Shown here: positions 1 to 7,812 of the stretch, one piece after another | Numbering within the stretch: the stretch's first letter is position 1 | How the letters are laid out: every line of letters begins with the position of its first letter | NCBI RefSeq assembly: GCF_025979885.1 | Contig: NZ_CP110139.1 | Span: forward strand, 372,001 to 436,000 | DNA: 64,000 nt | Direction: 5' to 3' | Source of the DNA: Hymenobacter sp. YIM 151500-1 | Lineage (GTDB): Bacteria > Bacteroidota > Bacteroidia > Cytophagales > Hymenobacteraceae | Made by a program: the position numbers and the translations under genes | Notes under the pieces: model-generated | What the model saw: only the letters and a program-made list of their open reading frames with translations | Databases searched by the model: none | Told to the model about the DNA's origin: nothing

Positions 1-1069
1 GGGCCGCTGCGTTGGCCTGCTCGCTGCCGATGGTGGGGTAGGTGGTGTGCCAGGGGCCCGGCAGCGTGGAGTGGGCCGAGGCTGCGGCGGCCAGGCCGTT
101 GTAGTTGCCATCGGCCAGGCCAATTACCAGCGGGTGGCCGTAGTTGCGGCCTCGCTCGATCAGGTTGATTTCCTCGTCGGAGAAGGGGCCGTGCTCCGAG
201 GCGTACAGCCGCCCGGTGCCGCCCACCATGGCGTAGGCCAGGCCCTGGGGGTTGCGGTGGCCCAAGCTCCAGACGGCACTCTGCCGCGGCCCGCTGCCGA
301 ACGGATTGTCGTTGGGTATCCACGGGTCGTAGGGGCCGGCGTCGGTGTCGGGCTCGGCGTTGAAGCGCAGCACCTTGCCCTCGTAGCGGCCGGGGTCCTG
401 AGCGTGGTTGGGCCGGCCGCCGTTTTCAAACTGCCCCGCGCCCAGGTCGCCCACGGTGTAGAACAGGTAGGTGCGGCCGGCCACCGGGGCCAGCAGCAGG
501 CGGCCGGCGTTGTGGTCGTTGCTGGCCGGAATACTGTCGCAGAGCATTACGGGCCGAACGAGGGTGTGAGCCGCGGCATCGTACTCGTAGCGCACCAGCC
601 GGGCCGTGAAGAAGTGGCCGCCGTAGTTAGGGGCGCCGCCGTTGCCCGGCCGCCCGGCCCCGGCGTGCCGGTCGATGTAGGCCAGGTACACGTAGGGCTT
701 GCCGCTGAGCAGCCGAGGGTGTAGGGCCAGGCCCATCAGCCCGCCCTGGGGCCAGGGCTTGCCGCCGTCCACCGCATCCGGAATACGGTCGTAGCGCGGA
801 AACTGGCGGGCTCGGCTCAGGTCGAGCAGCACCCGGCGGGCGCCGGTGGCGGGGTCGAGGCGGCTGACACGGTAGCCGCGGGCTTCGGTCACCCACAGCA
901 TGTTGTCGGGGCCGTAGGTGACTTCCCACGGGTCGCTGAGCCCTTGGGCCACCACGCGTCGCGTAAATCGTTCTCCCAGCGGCCCGGTCACCGTTTGAGC
1001 CGCTCCGTTTTGCGCTACTGCCAAGCCCACGCTCCAGCACAGCACGAGCCTCCACCACCTTGTCATCAT
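1..1069 (-). CDS. PQQ-dependent sugar dehydrogenase (glucose/sorbosone type), 3' end outside window
   Basis: This is an open reading frame of 356 codons running off the left edge, so the C-terminus is missing. The start is one of two adjacent ATGs (1069 or 1066), followed by a hydrophobic segment and AQ-type cleavage region typical of an exported protein. Family hallmarks are SNDHNAGRLL near residue 187, GHRNPQGLAY near residue 270 and SEHGPFSDEEINLI near residue 289, which match the six-bladed beta-propeller soluble quinoprotein glucose dehydrogenase/GSDH family. Such enzymes oxidise aldose sugars in the periplasm using PQQ and calcium; the true substrate here cannot be read from sequence. 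It is separated from the LytTR gene upstream by a palindrome-bearing gap. Confidence 0.85.
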   Translation of the reverse strand, partial: MMTRWWRLVLCWSVGLAVAQNGAAQTVTGPLGERFTRRVVAQGLSDPWEVTYGPDNMLWVTEARGYRVSRLDPATGARRVLLDLSRARQFPRYDRIPDAVDGGKPWPQGGLMGLALHPRLLSGKPYVYLAYIDRHAGAGRPGNGGAPNYGGHFFTARLVRYEYDAAAHTLVRPVMLCDSIPASNDHNAGRLLLAPVAGRTYLFYTVGDLGAGQFENGGRPNHAQDPGRYEGKVLRFNAEPDTDAGPYDPWIPNDNPFGSGPRQSAVWSLGHRNPQGLAYAMVGGTGRLYASEHGPFSDEEINLIERGRNYGHPLVIGLADGNYNGLAAAASAHSTLPGPWHTTYPTIGSEQANAAA

Positions 1070-1138
1070 TGCATTGTCGTTAAGCGGTTCCCCTTACTCT
1101 CCGACAAGGTTTTATGTTATAGCTGAGTCCGGTCATGG

Positions 1139-1240
1139 AACGCGAAGTTTTACTTCGCGACACTTCGCGACCTGTCAGGACTATGTTATCAGGAAAAGCA
1201 CAACGGTGCGGACGGGTCGCGAAGTAAAACTTCGCGTTAC
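1139..1240. repeat. Paired CGCGAAGT palindromes
   Basis: Two copies of a 23-25 bp self-complementary word (GTCGCGAAGTAAAACTTCGC at 1216, and its reverse complement at 1139-1161) face each other about 55 bp apart. Each copy is a hairpin by itself and together they form a larger inverted repeat. A third copy, with one base changed, occurs at 51384-51408 inside another repeat element. The rest of the 1070-1283 gap shows no gene. Confidence 0.7.
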
Positions 1241-1283
1241 AGTGCAGGCCAGCGTTCAACGGCTGGGCGCGTGCAACGCGCCC

Positions 1284-2069
1284 CTACAGTTCTTCCAGCC
1301 ACTGCTTGAGGGCGGTGGCTTTTTCGCGGCTCACCAGCACCTCATCGGTGGGGGCGGGATGCAGGTCGAGCTTGAGCTTGCCGTTGAAGTGGGGGTGCAG
1401 GCGCTGCACGGCCGGCAGCTGGGCCAGAAACTGGCGGTTGAGGCGAAAGAACTGGCGCGGGTCCAGTAGCTGCTCCAGCTGCTCCAAGGTGTAGTCGATG
1501 ACGAAGCGGCGGCCGTCCTGGGTGGCGAGAGTGGTGGTTTCGTGGCGGCTCTGAAACCAGGCCACTTGGGTAGCAGGCAGCGGCAGCAGCTGCTCACCCT
1601 GGCGCACCAGAAAGCGGGTTTTGTACTGGCGGGCCGGCCGGGGCAGGCTATCGAGCAGGCGCTCCAGCCGCTGGGCCGAATCGGGGGCTGCGGCAGGCGC
1701 GGCAGGGGTGAGTGTGCGCCACTCGCGCAGCTTGGTAAGGGCTGCCGTTAGCTCGGCCAGCTTCACGGGCTTGAGCAGGTAATCTACGCTGTTGGCCTTG
1801 AAGGCCCGGATGGCGTAGGCGTCGTAAGCAGTGGTGAAGATGACCGGGCTGCGCACTACCGTCTGCTCAAACACCTCCAGGCTGAGGCCATCGGCCAGCT
1901 GAATGTCACTCAGAATCAGGTCCGGGGCGGGGTTTTGCTCCAGCCACTGCAAGGCACCGGCCACGCTGTCCAGCACGGCGGCCACCTGGGCATCGGGGGC
2001 AGCCTGCCGCAGCACGCGCTGCAGCCGCTCCGCCGCCGGGTATTCGTCTTCAAGCAGCAGGACGAGCAT
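1284..2069 (-). CDS. LytTR-family response regulator
   Basis: A 261-residue protein with an N-terminal receiver domain (residues 1-115) and a C-terminal LytTR DNA-binding domain (about 150-257). The receiver shows the acidic pocket at E7-D8-E9, the phospho-acceptor D55 in LILSDIQLADG, TT at 79-80 and K100 in YLLKPV. LytTR domains bind 9-bp direct repeats spaced 12-13 bp apart, giving a 21-22 bp period. It follows its cognate histidine kinase on the same strand, separated only by the repeat element at 2077-2330. Arrays of 21-22 bp phased repeats at 4449-4497, 6133-6181 and 13927-14133 are candidate targets (inference). Confidence 0.92.
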   Translation of the reverse strand: MLVLLLEDEYPAAERLQRVLRQAAPDAQVAAVLDSVAGALQWLEQNPAPDLILSDIQLADGLSLEVFEQTVVRSPVIFTTAYDAYAIRAFKANSVDYLLKPVKLAELTAALTKLREWRTLTPAAPAAAPDSAQRLERLLDSLPRPARQYKTRFLVRQGEQLLPLPATQVAWFQSRHETTTLATQDGRRFVIDYTLEQLEQLLDPRQFFRLNRQFLAQLPAVQRLHPHFNGKLKLDLHPAPTDEVLVSREKATALKQWLEEL

Positions 2070-2076
2070 GGTTGTT

Positions 2077-2330
2077 AGGGGCTTAGGGTCTTAGATGACG
2101 TTCAGGCAGAAAACGGCTGTCATCCTAAGCCGCAGCCGGAGGAACTTATGCACTTAGAACGACAAGCAGCAGAACGACTGGACGAAGAACGACTACGCGG
2201 CGCAAACATGCCATTCTACTGTAATCAAAGACCTGCATCTATTACTTGATGCGCCACAGGCTTGGCTCAGGATGACGACAAGATACACCAGAACGTCATC
2301 TAAGACCCTAAGTCCCCAAGTCCCTAAGCT
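2077..2330. repeat. Inverted repeat with 'cttagggtcttag' arms
   Basis: The arms at 2077-2102 and 2292-2317 are reverse complements with one base of indel, built of repeated words such as GGCTTAGGGTCTTAGATGAC, and enclose a loop of about 190 nt. The element fills the gap between the kinase stop (2332) and the regulator start (2069), so it would be transcribed within the two-component operon. Related arm words recur at 22.5, 56.1-56.4 and 58.3 kb. Confidence 0.75.
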
Positions 2331-2331
2331 C

Positions 2332-3390
2332 CTACATCAGCAACGGCAGCTGCACCCGGAAGCGGCCGTGGTCGGTGCAGACTGCCACGGGGCGGGGGGC
2401 GCGCAGCAGCTCGTAGCGGTGGCGCACGTTGGCTAGGCCGGTGCCAGTGCCGGGGGCCAGCCCGGCGGGGCGGGGACGCAGCGTGTTTTCGACGGTGAAG
2501 TAGCCGGCGGTGGGGTCGGCGGACAGGTGCAGCTCCAGCGGAAACTCGCGCGAGGCTACGTTGTGCTTGAGGGCATTTTCGACGAGCAACTGCACGCTCA
2601 AGGGGGCCACGCGGGCAGCCAGGGCGGCCGGCGGCACGGCCCGCGTCACGCGCAGCTTGTCGCCGAAGCGAGCCTGGTGCAAGGCCAGGTAGGTATCTAC
2701 GAAGGCTAGCTCCTCGCGCAGGGGCACGGTGGGCGCGGTGCGGGCCAGCAGCACGTAGCGGTACACGTCGGAGAGCTGCTCCACAAACTGCTGAGCCGGC
2801 TCGTTGTCGGGTTCGATGAGGGCCGAGAGTGTATTGAGGGAGTTGAACAGAAAGTGCGGGTCGAGCTGGTTTTGCAGGGCTTCGAGCTGGCTCTGCACCC
2901 CGGCTCTTTGCAGCTGCTCGGTGCGGCGCACGTTGTCTTCCCACTGCCGAAAGAAATGCCAGCTTTCGTAGATGAGCTGAATAACCACCGTGGGCACCAT
3001 GTTCAGGCCAAACTCCCCGAGCAGGGCCGCCGGAGTAAGCCAGGCTCCCGAGCCATGCAACAGGGCCAGGCCCGTGCACAGGCCCACCGTCACGAGGGCC
3101 GTAATGGCCGTGTTGATGATGGCCAGCAGCCACAGGCGGCGCCGGGTTTGCTCCACCAGCGGCAGGCGGCGGAACAGCGCAAACCACAGGGCGCGGCCAG
3201 TCAGCCAAAACACGGTGGTAAACACCAGCGACACGCCCCAGGTGCCCAGAAACTCGGCTACGGAGGTAACGCGCAGCAGCCCCCGCGGCAAGAGCACCAG
3301 CACGGCCAGCGTGGGGATGCCCAGCAGCAGAAACCGCCGGTCATTAAGCACCGGCAGGGCGCGGGCGGGGGGCGGCAGAGGTGGCGGCAC
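2332..3390 (-). CDS. LytS/YehU-type sensor histidine kinase
   Basis: A 352-residue membrane kinase. Four hydrophobic segments occupy about residues 20-145 (around 20-40, 45-75, 85-112 and 118-142), with no large extracellular sensor. The His_kinase domain follows: the phospho-acceptor H179 sits in LDPHFLFNSLNTLSAL, the N-box is LLVENALKHN (N272) and the glycine-rich ATP lid is GTGTGLANVRHRYEL near 314-328. This is the single-domain family normally paired with LytTR regulators, and such a regulator lies directly downstream. The hydrolase gene ends 14 bp upstream, so hydrolase, kinase and regulator probably form one operon. The input signal is unknown. Confidence 0.9.
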   Translation of the reverse strand: MPPPLPPPARALPVLNDRRFLLLGIPTLAVLVLLPRGLLRVTSVAEFLGTWGVSLVFTTVFWLTGRALWFALFRRLPLVEQTRRRLWLLAIINTAITALVTVGLCTGLALLHGSGAWLTPAALLGEFGLNMVPTVVIQLIYESWHFFRQWEDNVRRTEQLQRAGVQSQLEALQNQLDPHFLFNSLNTLSALIEPDNEPAQQFVEQLSDVYRYVLLARTAPTVPLREELAFVDTYLALHQARFGDKLRVTRAVPPAALAARVAPLSVQLLVENALKHNVASREFPLELHLSADPTAGYFTVENTLRPRPAGLAPGTGTGLANVRHRYELLRAPRPVAVCTDHGRFRVQLPLLM

Positions 3391-3404
3391 GTCGTAGGGT
3401 AGCG

Positions 3405-4358
3405 TTAGCGGGGAAGCTGCTGCACGAAGCTAACCACCGCCTGCCGAAACCGCACGGGCTGCTCCAAAAACGAGTTGTGCTTGCCGGGTAGTACCACTAC
3501 CTGCTGCTTCGGAAACCGGAAGGTGCGCGGGCCGGCTCCGGTGATGTGGTCGTCCTGGCCCACGATGACCAGCACGGGCAGGGTAATGGTGGCCGTCGTG
3601 GGCACATAGTCGCGGCCGTAGTCGGGCAACTGGCCGCTGAACACCTGGGTGGCAAAGTCGCGGTTGGGGGTGGCGGGGCCGCCCTGGGTCAGGCGGCCGG
3701 CGCGGGCGGCCAGCGTGTCGGAGGAAAACTGGAGCTGGTAGGCCAGCTTTTGCTGCTGAAGCGCGCCCATCACCATGCCCACGCGCTGCATGGCCGGCAA
3801 AGTGGGGGCAGGCCGAGCGGCGGGTGGCAGCAGCGAGGCGCCGTACTGCGCGGTGCTATCCAGGGACGCTACCGGATTAAGGACGGCATTCAGCAGCACC
3901 AGCCCCTGCACCCGCTGCGGATGGGCCGCAGCGTAGGCCGTGGCTATGGTAGCCCCAAAAGAATGGGCCATCACCACCCAGCGCTCCAGGCCCAGGTGCT
4001 GGCGCAGCTCCTCCAAATCCTGCACCATGCGCGCCATGGAGTAGTTGGGGCGGCGGGGACTACTGGAACGACAGCTGCCGCGCTGGTCGAAGTAAATCAG
4101 GCGCAGCGGGTCTTCGAGGCGGTGGCCGCCGAGCTTCTCAAACGAGTAGCTGCCTGCTCCTGGCCCGCCGTGCACAAACACGCAGGGCGTGCCCCGCCCC
4201 GCCACCCGCACGTGCAGCCGCACCGAGTCGGAGGTGAGCAGAGTAAAGGAGCCGTTGGTGAGCGGGGCCGGCCGGTTTTGGGCGGCGAGGGGGGCCGAAA
4301 GCAGCAGACACAGCGCGGCAAACCAGAAACACAGGCGAGAGAAGCGGAAGGCAGTCAT
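3405..4358 (-). CDS. Secreted alpha/beta hydrolase, proline iminopeptidase-like (S33)
   Basis: A 317-residue protein with a signal peptide (cleavage near AAQ, residue 27). The alpha/beta-hydrolase core shows the oxyanion motif HGGPGAGS (63-70), the S33-type FDQRGSCRSS (90-99), a nucleophile elbow AHSFGA with S133, the acid D270 in GQDDH and H294 in PGKHNS. The first glycine of the usual GxSxG elbow is alanine. HGGPG plus DQRG favours a peptidase S33/proline iminopeptidase relative over a lipase, but the substrate is not readable. It is the first gene of the operon with the LytS-type kinase and LytTR regulator; a phased-repeat array lies 91 bp upstream of its start. Confidence 0.85.
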   Translation of the reverse strand: MTAFRFSRLCFWFAALCLLLSAPLAAQNRPAPLTNGSFTLLTSDSVRLHVRVAGRGTPCVFVHGGPGAGSYSFEKLGGHRLEDPLRLIYFDQRGSCRSSSPRRPNYSMARMVQDLEELRQHLGLERWVVMAHSFGATIATAYAAAHPQRVQGLVLLNAVLNPVASLDSTAQYGASLLPPAARPAPTLPAMQRVGMVMGALQQQKLAYQLQFSSDTLAARAGRLTQGGPATPNRDFATQVFSGQLPDYGRDYVPTTATITLPVLVIVGQDDHITGAGPRTFRFPKQQVVVLPGKHNSFLEQPVRFRQAVVSFVQQLPR

Positions 4359-4407
4359 GGCAAGGGAAACGTGTGGTGGAAGACTAGACGAAGCCGCAGT
4401 GGCGAAT

Positions 4408-4497
4408 CAAACATCCCCAAAATCCGCCGGCGAAAACAGCCCAAACGAGGTCAAGCAGCCAGGTAGCGGGGTGAAGCGGTAAAGGCGAACCGTGAAG
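4408..4497 (-). promoter_or_regulatory. Three-unit 21-bp direct-repeat array and promoter-like box upstream of the hydrolase-kinase-regulator operon
   Basis: Read in the direction of the downstream minus-strand gene, the units begin CTTCACGG, CTTCACCCC and CTTGACCTC, with core ends at 4497, 4476 and 4455. Both periods are therefore exactly 21 bp. Nearer the gene lies GGATGTTTG (reverse of 4408-4416), close to the Bacteroidota -7 form TAnnTTTG; the same nonamer lies in the same relative place at 6091-6099. The layout is that of a LytTR-activated promoter. The binding protein is inferred to be the LytTR regulator of this operon. Confidence 0.55.
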
Positions 4498-4505
4498 CTG
4501 CTGTA

Positions 4506-4585
4506 ATCAGCTGCAAGCTGTAAGCCTCAAGCTGCAAGCTGTAAGCCTGAAGCTTGCAGCTTGAGGCTTACAGCTTGCAGCTGAT
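4506..4585. repeat. Perfect 33-bp inverted repeat, 'caagctgtaagcc' words
   Basis: The arms 4506-4538 and 4553-4585 are exact reverse complements around a 14-nt loop. They are made of repeats of the words CAAGCTG and TAAGCC. The right arm ends one base from the stop codon of the downstream-reading gene at 4587, so the transcript of that gene would end in a very stable hairpin. It may act as a terminator or RNA-stabilising structure, though no T-run follows. Confidence 0.85.
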
Positions 4586-4586
4586 G

Positions 4587-5447
4587 CTAACGCAGCGCCA
4601 GCAGTGGCTGGCCCGCCAGGGCCTGGGCAAACAGCGCCGCCACGAGTCCGGCGTAGGCTAGGGCACCCAGCCAGGTGAGCAGGGCGGCCCGGCGCGGGAG
4701 GTGGCGGCTTAGCCACCAGCCCAGCAGAGGCACCACCTGCAAGGCATGCAGGCCCAGAAAGTGGGCAATGCGCAGGTCGCCGGCGCGGGTGCTCCAGCCC
4801 AGGCCCGGCAGGCCGGGGCCGCCGTCGGGGGCGCCCACGGTGTGCTGATTCAGCCGAATCATCATGCCGCCCAGCACCGAGCCCACCAGAAACAACAGCA
4901 GCCCCAGCCGTACGCCCCACACGTAGCCGCTGGGGCCCGGCGGCCGGTGCCGCCACACCAGGTACACGGCCCACCCGGTCAGGGCGGTGTTCAGTACAAT
5001 CATCACGCCCATCAGCCCAAACAAGGCCCCATCCAGCGGCGTGGCGGCGTTGAAGTGGGAGGTGGTGCCGCGAACAGCCTGGGTGAAGATGCAGCCGATT
5101 TCGACTACCATGCTCAGGGCCACGCCCCGGCTGATGAGGCGCACCGCCCGCCCCACCGAAGCCGGCAAGCCCGCCAGCAGCCAGCCCAGCGTCCACACAT
5201 ACGCCACCACCGACAAGCTGAACTTCAGAGGTTTAATCCATACGGGCAAGCCCGTGACGGTGCGCTGGTCGAAGGGCAGTAGCACCAGCGCCAGGCCCAG
5301 CAGGCCCACGTGCAGCCAGCCGGTAAGGCTGAGCACCGGGTTGGCGCGGTGCAGCCGCCGCAGCCATTCGCTGGCGGCACTCCCAGCACCGGCCGCCGCA
5401 GCCGAAGGAGAGGAAGCAGGCAGGTTGGTCAGCAGAGAAGTAGACAT
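4587..5447 (-). CDS. Seven-helix membrane protein of unknown function
   Basis: A 286-residue protein with an Ala/Ser-rich N-terminal tail of about 30 residues and roughly seven hydrophobic segments. Polar, possibly functional positions occur between helices: a Q-R pair in PFDQRTVTGLP, KPLKFSLS, and HFLGLHALQVVP near the C-terminus with two histidines in a helix. I do not recognise a characterised family. It is co-directional with the ABA4-like membrane protein gene upstream, with a gap of about 185 bp that contains a repeat fragment, so co-transcription is possible. The stop codon abuts the 33-bp perfect hairpin at 4506-4585. Confidence 0.75.
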   Translation of the reverse strand: MSTSLLTNLPASSPSAAAAGAGSAASEWLRRLHRANPVLSLTGWLHVGLLGLALVLLPFDQRTVTGLPVWIKPLKFSLSVVAYVWTLGWLLAGLPASVGRAVRLISRGVALSMVVEIGCIFTQAVRGTTSHFNAATPLDGALFGLMGVMIVLNTALTGWAVYLVWRHRPPGPSGYVWGVRLGLLLFLVGSVLGGMMIRLNQHTVGAPDGGPGLPGLGWSTRAGDLRIAHFLGLHALQVVPLLGWWLSRHLPRRAALLTWLGALAYAGLVAALFAQALAGQPLLALR

Positions 5448-5545
5448 GGCAAGAAGCAGTAAGCAGGTGTAAGGTAAGATACCGGACAGATGACTTCGAG
5501 AAAGTGCGGCAGCAGCTGAGGCTGAGCTTGTAGCAGGCTAAAACC

Positions 5546-5646
5546 CGTCCTGCTTCATCTGGCGTCCGCGGAGCCGAACCGCCTCGCGTGCTGACGTCGT
5601 GCGCTGAATCACCCGCGCATTCACTCATCCACTCATTCACTCATTC
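5546..5646. repeat. Fragment of dispersed repeats between two membrane-protein genes
   Basis: The 24-mer starting CGTCCTGCTTCATCTGGCGT at 5546 recurs with one or two changes at 56172 and 58380, where it forms the end of larger inverted repeats. It is followed by a run of 'cattcactcat' words (5618-5646), the same words that form palindrome arms at 7.0, 27.4 and 63.8 kb. No matching second arm was seen here, so this looks like a remnant. Confidence 0.55.
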
Positions 5647-6067
5647 CATAAAACCGCCGCACCAGCGCGTAGAGCAGCAGGCCCAGGGGCCCAAACAGAA
5701 ACGTAAGCACCAGGCAGGGCACCAGCAGCAAGTGGGGCAGGCCGCGGCGGCGGGCGTCGTGGCTTTCCCAAATGCCCACGGCCATATCAAAGCACAGGTA
5801 GTGCACCCAGCCCGTGAGCAGGCCCCAGGGGCTTTTGAACAGCAACGCCACCTCGGCCAGGGTACTGAAGCCGCCCTCCGTAGCCCGCGGGCCCAGGTAG
5901 TGCGCCCCCAGCAGCGCGGCGTAAGCGGCGGCCAGCACCAGGGGCAAGGCCCCACTAAGCACCACGCGGCGCGTAATAACCCAGCGCGGCGCCACCACCA
6001 GCAGGGCCCAGCCCAGCAGGGCTACCGTGTTGGCCAGGGAAAATAAGGAATCGGGCGTGAGGGTCAT
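5633..6067 (-). CDS. ABA4-like integral membrane protein (DUF4281)
   Basis: A 144-residue, four-helix protein. The region LLTGWVHYLCFDMAVGIW and the following C-terminal FLFGPLGLLLYALVR match the ABA4-like/DUF4281 family, named after a plant protein needed for neoxanthin formation. In bacteria the family has no settled function, though a carotenoid link would suit a pigmented Bacteroidota cell (inference). An array of three 21-22 bp repeats lies 66 bp upstream of the start, the same type as that in front of the kinase-regulator operon, suggesting shared control. The start ATG at 6067 is the only good candidate. Confidence 0.75.
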   Translation of the reverse strand: MTLTPDSLFSLANTVALLGWALLVVAPRWVITRRVVLSGALPLVLAAAYAALLGAHYLGPRATEGGFSTLAEVALLFKSPWGLLTGWVHYLCFDMAVGIWESHDARRRGLPHLLLVPCLVLTFLFGPLGLLLYALVRRFYGMSE

Positions 6068-6090
6068 AATGAAAGCAGATTAAGCAGGCC

Positions 6091-6181
6091 AAACATCCGC
6101 CGAAAAGCCCGAAAGCCCGCGCCCAACCGCGGTGAAGCCGCCGCCTGCCGGGGTGAAGTGCCGCCCCGCTGGGGGTGAAAC
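6091..6181 (-). promoter_or_regulatory. Three-unit 21/22-bp direct-repeat array and promoter-like box upstream of the ABA4-like gene
   Basis: In the minus direction the units begin TTTCACCCCC, CTTCACCCC and CTTCACCGC, with cores at 6176-6181, 6154-6159 and 6133-6138, giving periods of 22 and 21 bp. The nonamer GGATGTTTG lies nearer the gene (reverse of 6091-6099), as in the array at 4408-4497. The arrays also share a pyrimidine-rich stretch with GTTTGGGC/GTTGGGC between repeats and box. Orientation suits the minus-strand gene better than the plus-strand gene at 6240. Binding by a LytTR protein is inferred. Confidence 0.55.
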
Positions 6182-6239
6182 GTACCTGGGCTACCCCACG
6201 CGGCGGCAACCTGCTAGGCGGTAGGGCGTACCTTGCGCC

Positions 6240-6986
6240 GTGACTACCGCGCAACAACTGACTTGCTGGGTTAGCCTGGCCCTGGGTACTCTGGGGCTGG
6301 GCCGAAGTATGCCCGCCTGGGCCGCCCCCCGAGCTACGGTCCGCCCAGCCCTGGCCCCCAGCGCCGCCACCGACGATACGACCTTCGTGCGCCAGGCCCA
6401 CCGACGGCCGGTGTTTCAGTTTGATCAGCGTTTTTCGCTGCTGCAAGGCAAGCTGGTGGGCATCAATGGGCTGAAGGCCGGCGTGGAATGGCGGGGCCGC
6501 TGGCGGGCGGGCCTGGGCGTGTACCTGCTTTCGGGCGGGGTGCCCACGCGGGGCGGGGTGCCGGCAGCCCTGCCCGCCGCCACCCGCGACGAGCTGCGCT
6601 TCCGCTACGTGTCGGCCTACGGCGAATACGTGCTCATCGGCAACCCGCGCTGGGAGCTGAGCGTGCCCCTACAGCTGGGCGTGGGCAATTTCTACAGCAA
6701 GTATTACCTGCCCGACGGCAGCGTGCAGCGCAGCCCCAAAGAGCTGATTTACATGGTGGAGCCTACGGCCATGAGCCACTTCCGGGTGTTCCGGTGGATT
6801 GGCCTGGGCGCCGGGGCCGGCTACCGCCAAATGGTATTCGTCAACGACCAGCTCGAAGACCAGCTTAGCGGGGTCATCTTCACTGGCCGCGTCAAGCTCT
6901 TTCTCGGCGACCTGTACAAAGTAGTGCGCGGCCGCCAGCGCCTCTTCTCCCAGCGCGGCCTGCGGCGCGAGGACTGGGGGAAATGA
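6240..6986 (+). CDS. Exported hypothetical protein, probably beta-barrel
   Basis: A 248-residue protein starting at a GTG; no better ATG exists upstream of the conserved part. The N-terminus has a hydrophobic segment ending AWA-AP (about residue 29), consistent with a signal peptide. The body alternates polar and aromatic residues in short amphipathic strands (for example LKAGVEWRGRWRAGLGVYLL and SVPLQLGVGNFYSKYYL), as in small outer-membrane barrels. I recognise no named family. The gene ends at the start of the three-layer palindrome at 6984-7256. TACCTTGC about 10 bp before the GTG weakly resembles a -7 box, which would make the transcript almost leaderless. Confidence 0.7.
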   Translation: MTTAQQLTCWVSLALGTLGLGRSMPAWAAPRATVRPALAPSAATDDTTFVRQAHRRPVFQFDQRFSLLQGKLVGINGLKAGVEWRGRWRAGLGVYLLSGGVPTRGGVPAALPAATRDELRFRYVSAYGEYVLIGNPRWELSVPLQLGVGNFYSKYYLPDGSVQRSPKELIYMVEPTAMSHFRVFRWIGLGAGAGYRQMVFVNDQLEDQLSGVIFTGRVKLFLGDLYKVVRGRQRLFSQRGLRREDWGK

Positions 6987-7256
6987 GTAAAGGAAGGAAT
7001 GAGTAAATGAGTGAATGAGGGCGTGTCATTGCGAGGCACAGCCGAAGCAATCCGTACTTGTCAGAGAGCCAAACGTCCGAATACACCGAAGCCCTTGACG
7101 CTGTGCTAGTATCAGGGGCTTCGGTGTATTTGGGCAGGTGAAAGGTTTTGGAGCAGGTCAGAGCTTTTCACGCTGACAAGGATGGATTGCTTCGGCTGCG
7201 CCTCGCAATGACACGCCCTCATTCACTCATCTACTCATTCCTTCCTTCACTCATTT
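6984..7256. repeat. Three-layer nested palindrome
   Basis: Three inverted repeats of different sequence sit inside one another. The outer arms are 'gaatgag' words (about 6986-7019 and 7221-7256). The middle arms read GCGTGTCATTGCGAGGC (about 7021-7064 and 7178-7224). The inner arms, AATACACCGAAGCCC-like, lie at about 7080-7100 and 7113-7132. The whole lies between convergent genes ending at 6986 and 7257. Confidence 0.85.
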
Positions 7257-7694
7257 TTACCTCGGTACGGCTATGGCTTTGGCCGACAGGGGACGGCGCA
7301 GTACGTAGCGCCGCACGTATTCGGTGGGTACGCCGCTGTTGTAGTTATTGGGCTCTTCCAGAATCTGCACGATTTCCCAGCCCAACGAGCCCATGTAGTT
7401 GAGGGCGCTGATGGTGGTGGCAAACACCTGAATCTTGCCGGCCTCGCGCTTTATCTGCTCCGAGCCGCCCAGCTTCTCGTAGCCGTAGCCGAAGTCCACG
7501 TAAATGTCAGTGCCCTTCTCTTTTTCGGGTTTGTCCACGTTCACGTAGGTGGTGCGCATCAGCTCACAAAACTCGTAGCGCACCGGCTGCGGAGCAACCG
7601 CCTGAGCGGATTGTGAGCCAGTCTGGGCTTGGGCCAGCGCCGCTGGCAGGCTGAGCGCGGCGGTCAGGAGCAAGCGGGAGGAGAGGTGTTTCAT
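7257..7694 (-). CDS. Exported hypothetical protein
   Basis: A 145-residue protein when started at the ATG at 7694, which precedes a clear signal peptide (MKHLSSRLLLTAALSL, cleavage near AQA). An upstream in-frame ATG would add 22 residues without secretory character, so it was rejected. The mature part contains a DIYVDFGYGYEKLGG segment and a region ALNYMGSLGWEIVQILE that resembles the short helix-strand unit of DUF4177-like proteins, followed by YVRRYVLRR. That match is weak. It is separated from the peptidase gene upstream by more than 100 bp and converges on the nested palindrome downstream. Confidence 0.65.
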   Translation of the reverse strand: MKHLSSRLLLTAALSLPAALAQAQTGSQSAQAVAPQPVRYEFCELMRTTYVNVDKPEKEKGTDIYVDFGYGYEKLGGSEQIKREAGKIQVFATTISALNYMGSLGWEIVQILEEPNNYNSGVPTEYVRRYVLRRPLSAKAIAVPR

Positions 7695-7812
7695 ACAGTT
7701 GGAATGTGTTATGGTTAGTGAAAAAATAAGCGCAGAGTGGACAGATGAAGTTGATTCCACAGATGAAAGTGGTAGAACTGAGCAATCAGCTTCATTTGCC
7801 TACTCTGCGCTG

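Noticed and set aside
627..1058. Minus-strand 143-codon frame
   Set aside because: Different frame within the sugar dehydrogenase gene, whose motifs are clear in the longer frame running off the edge.
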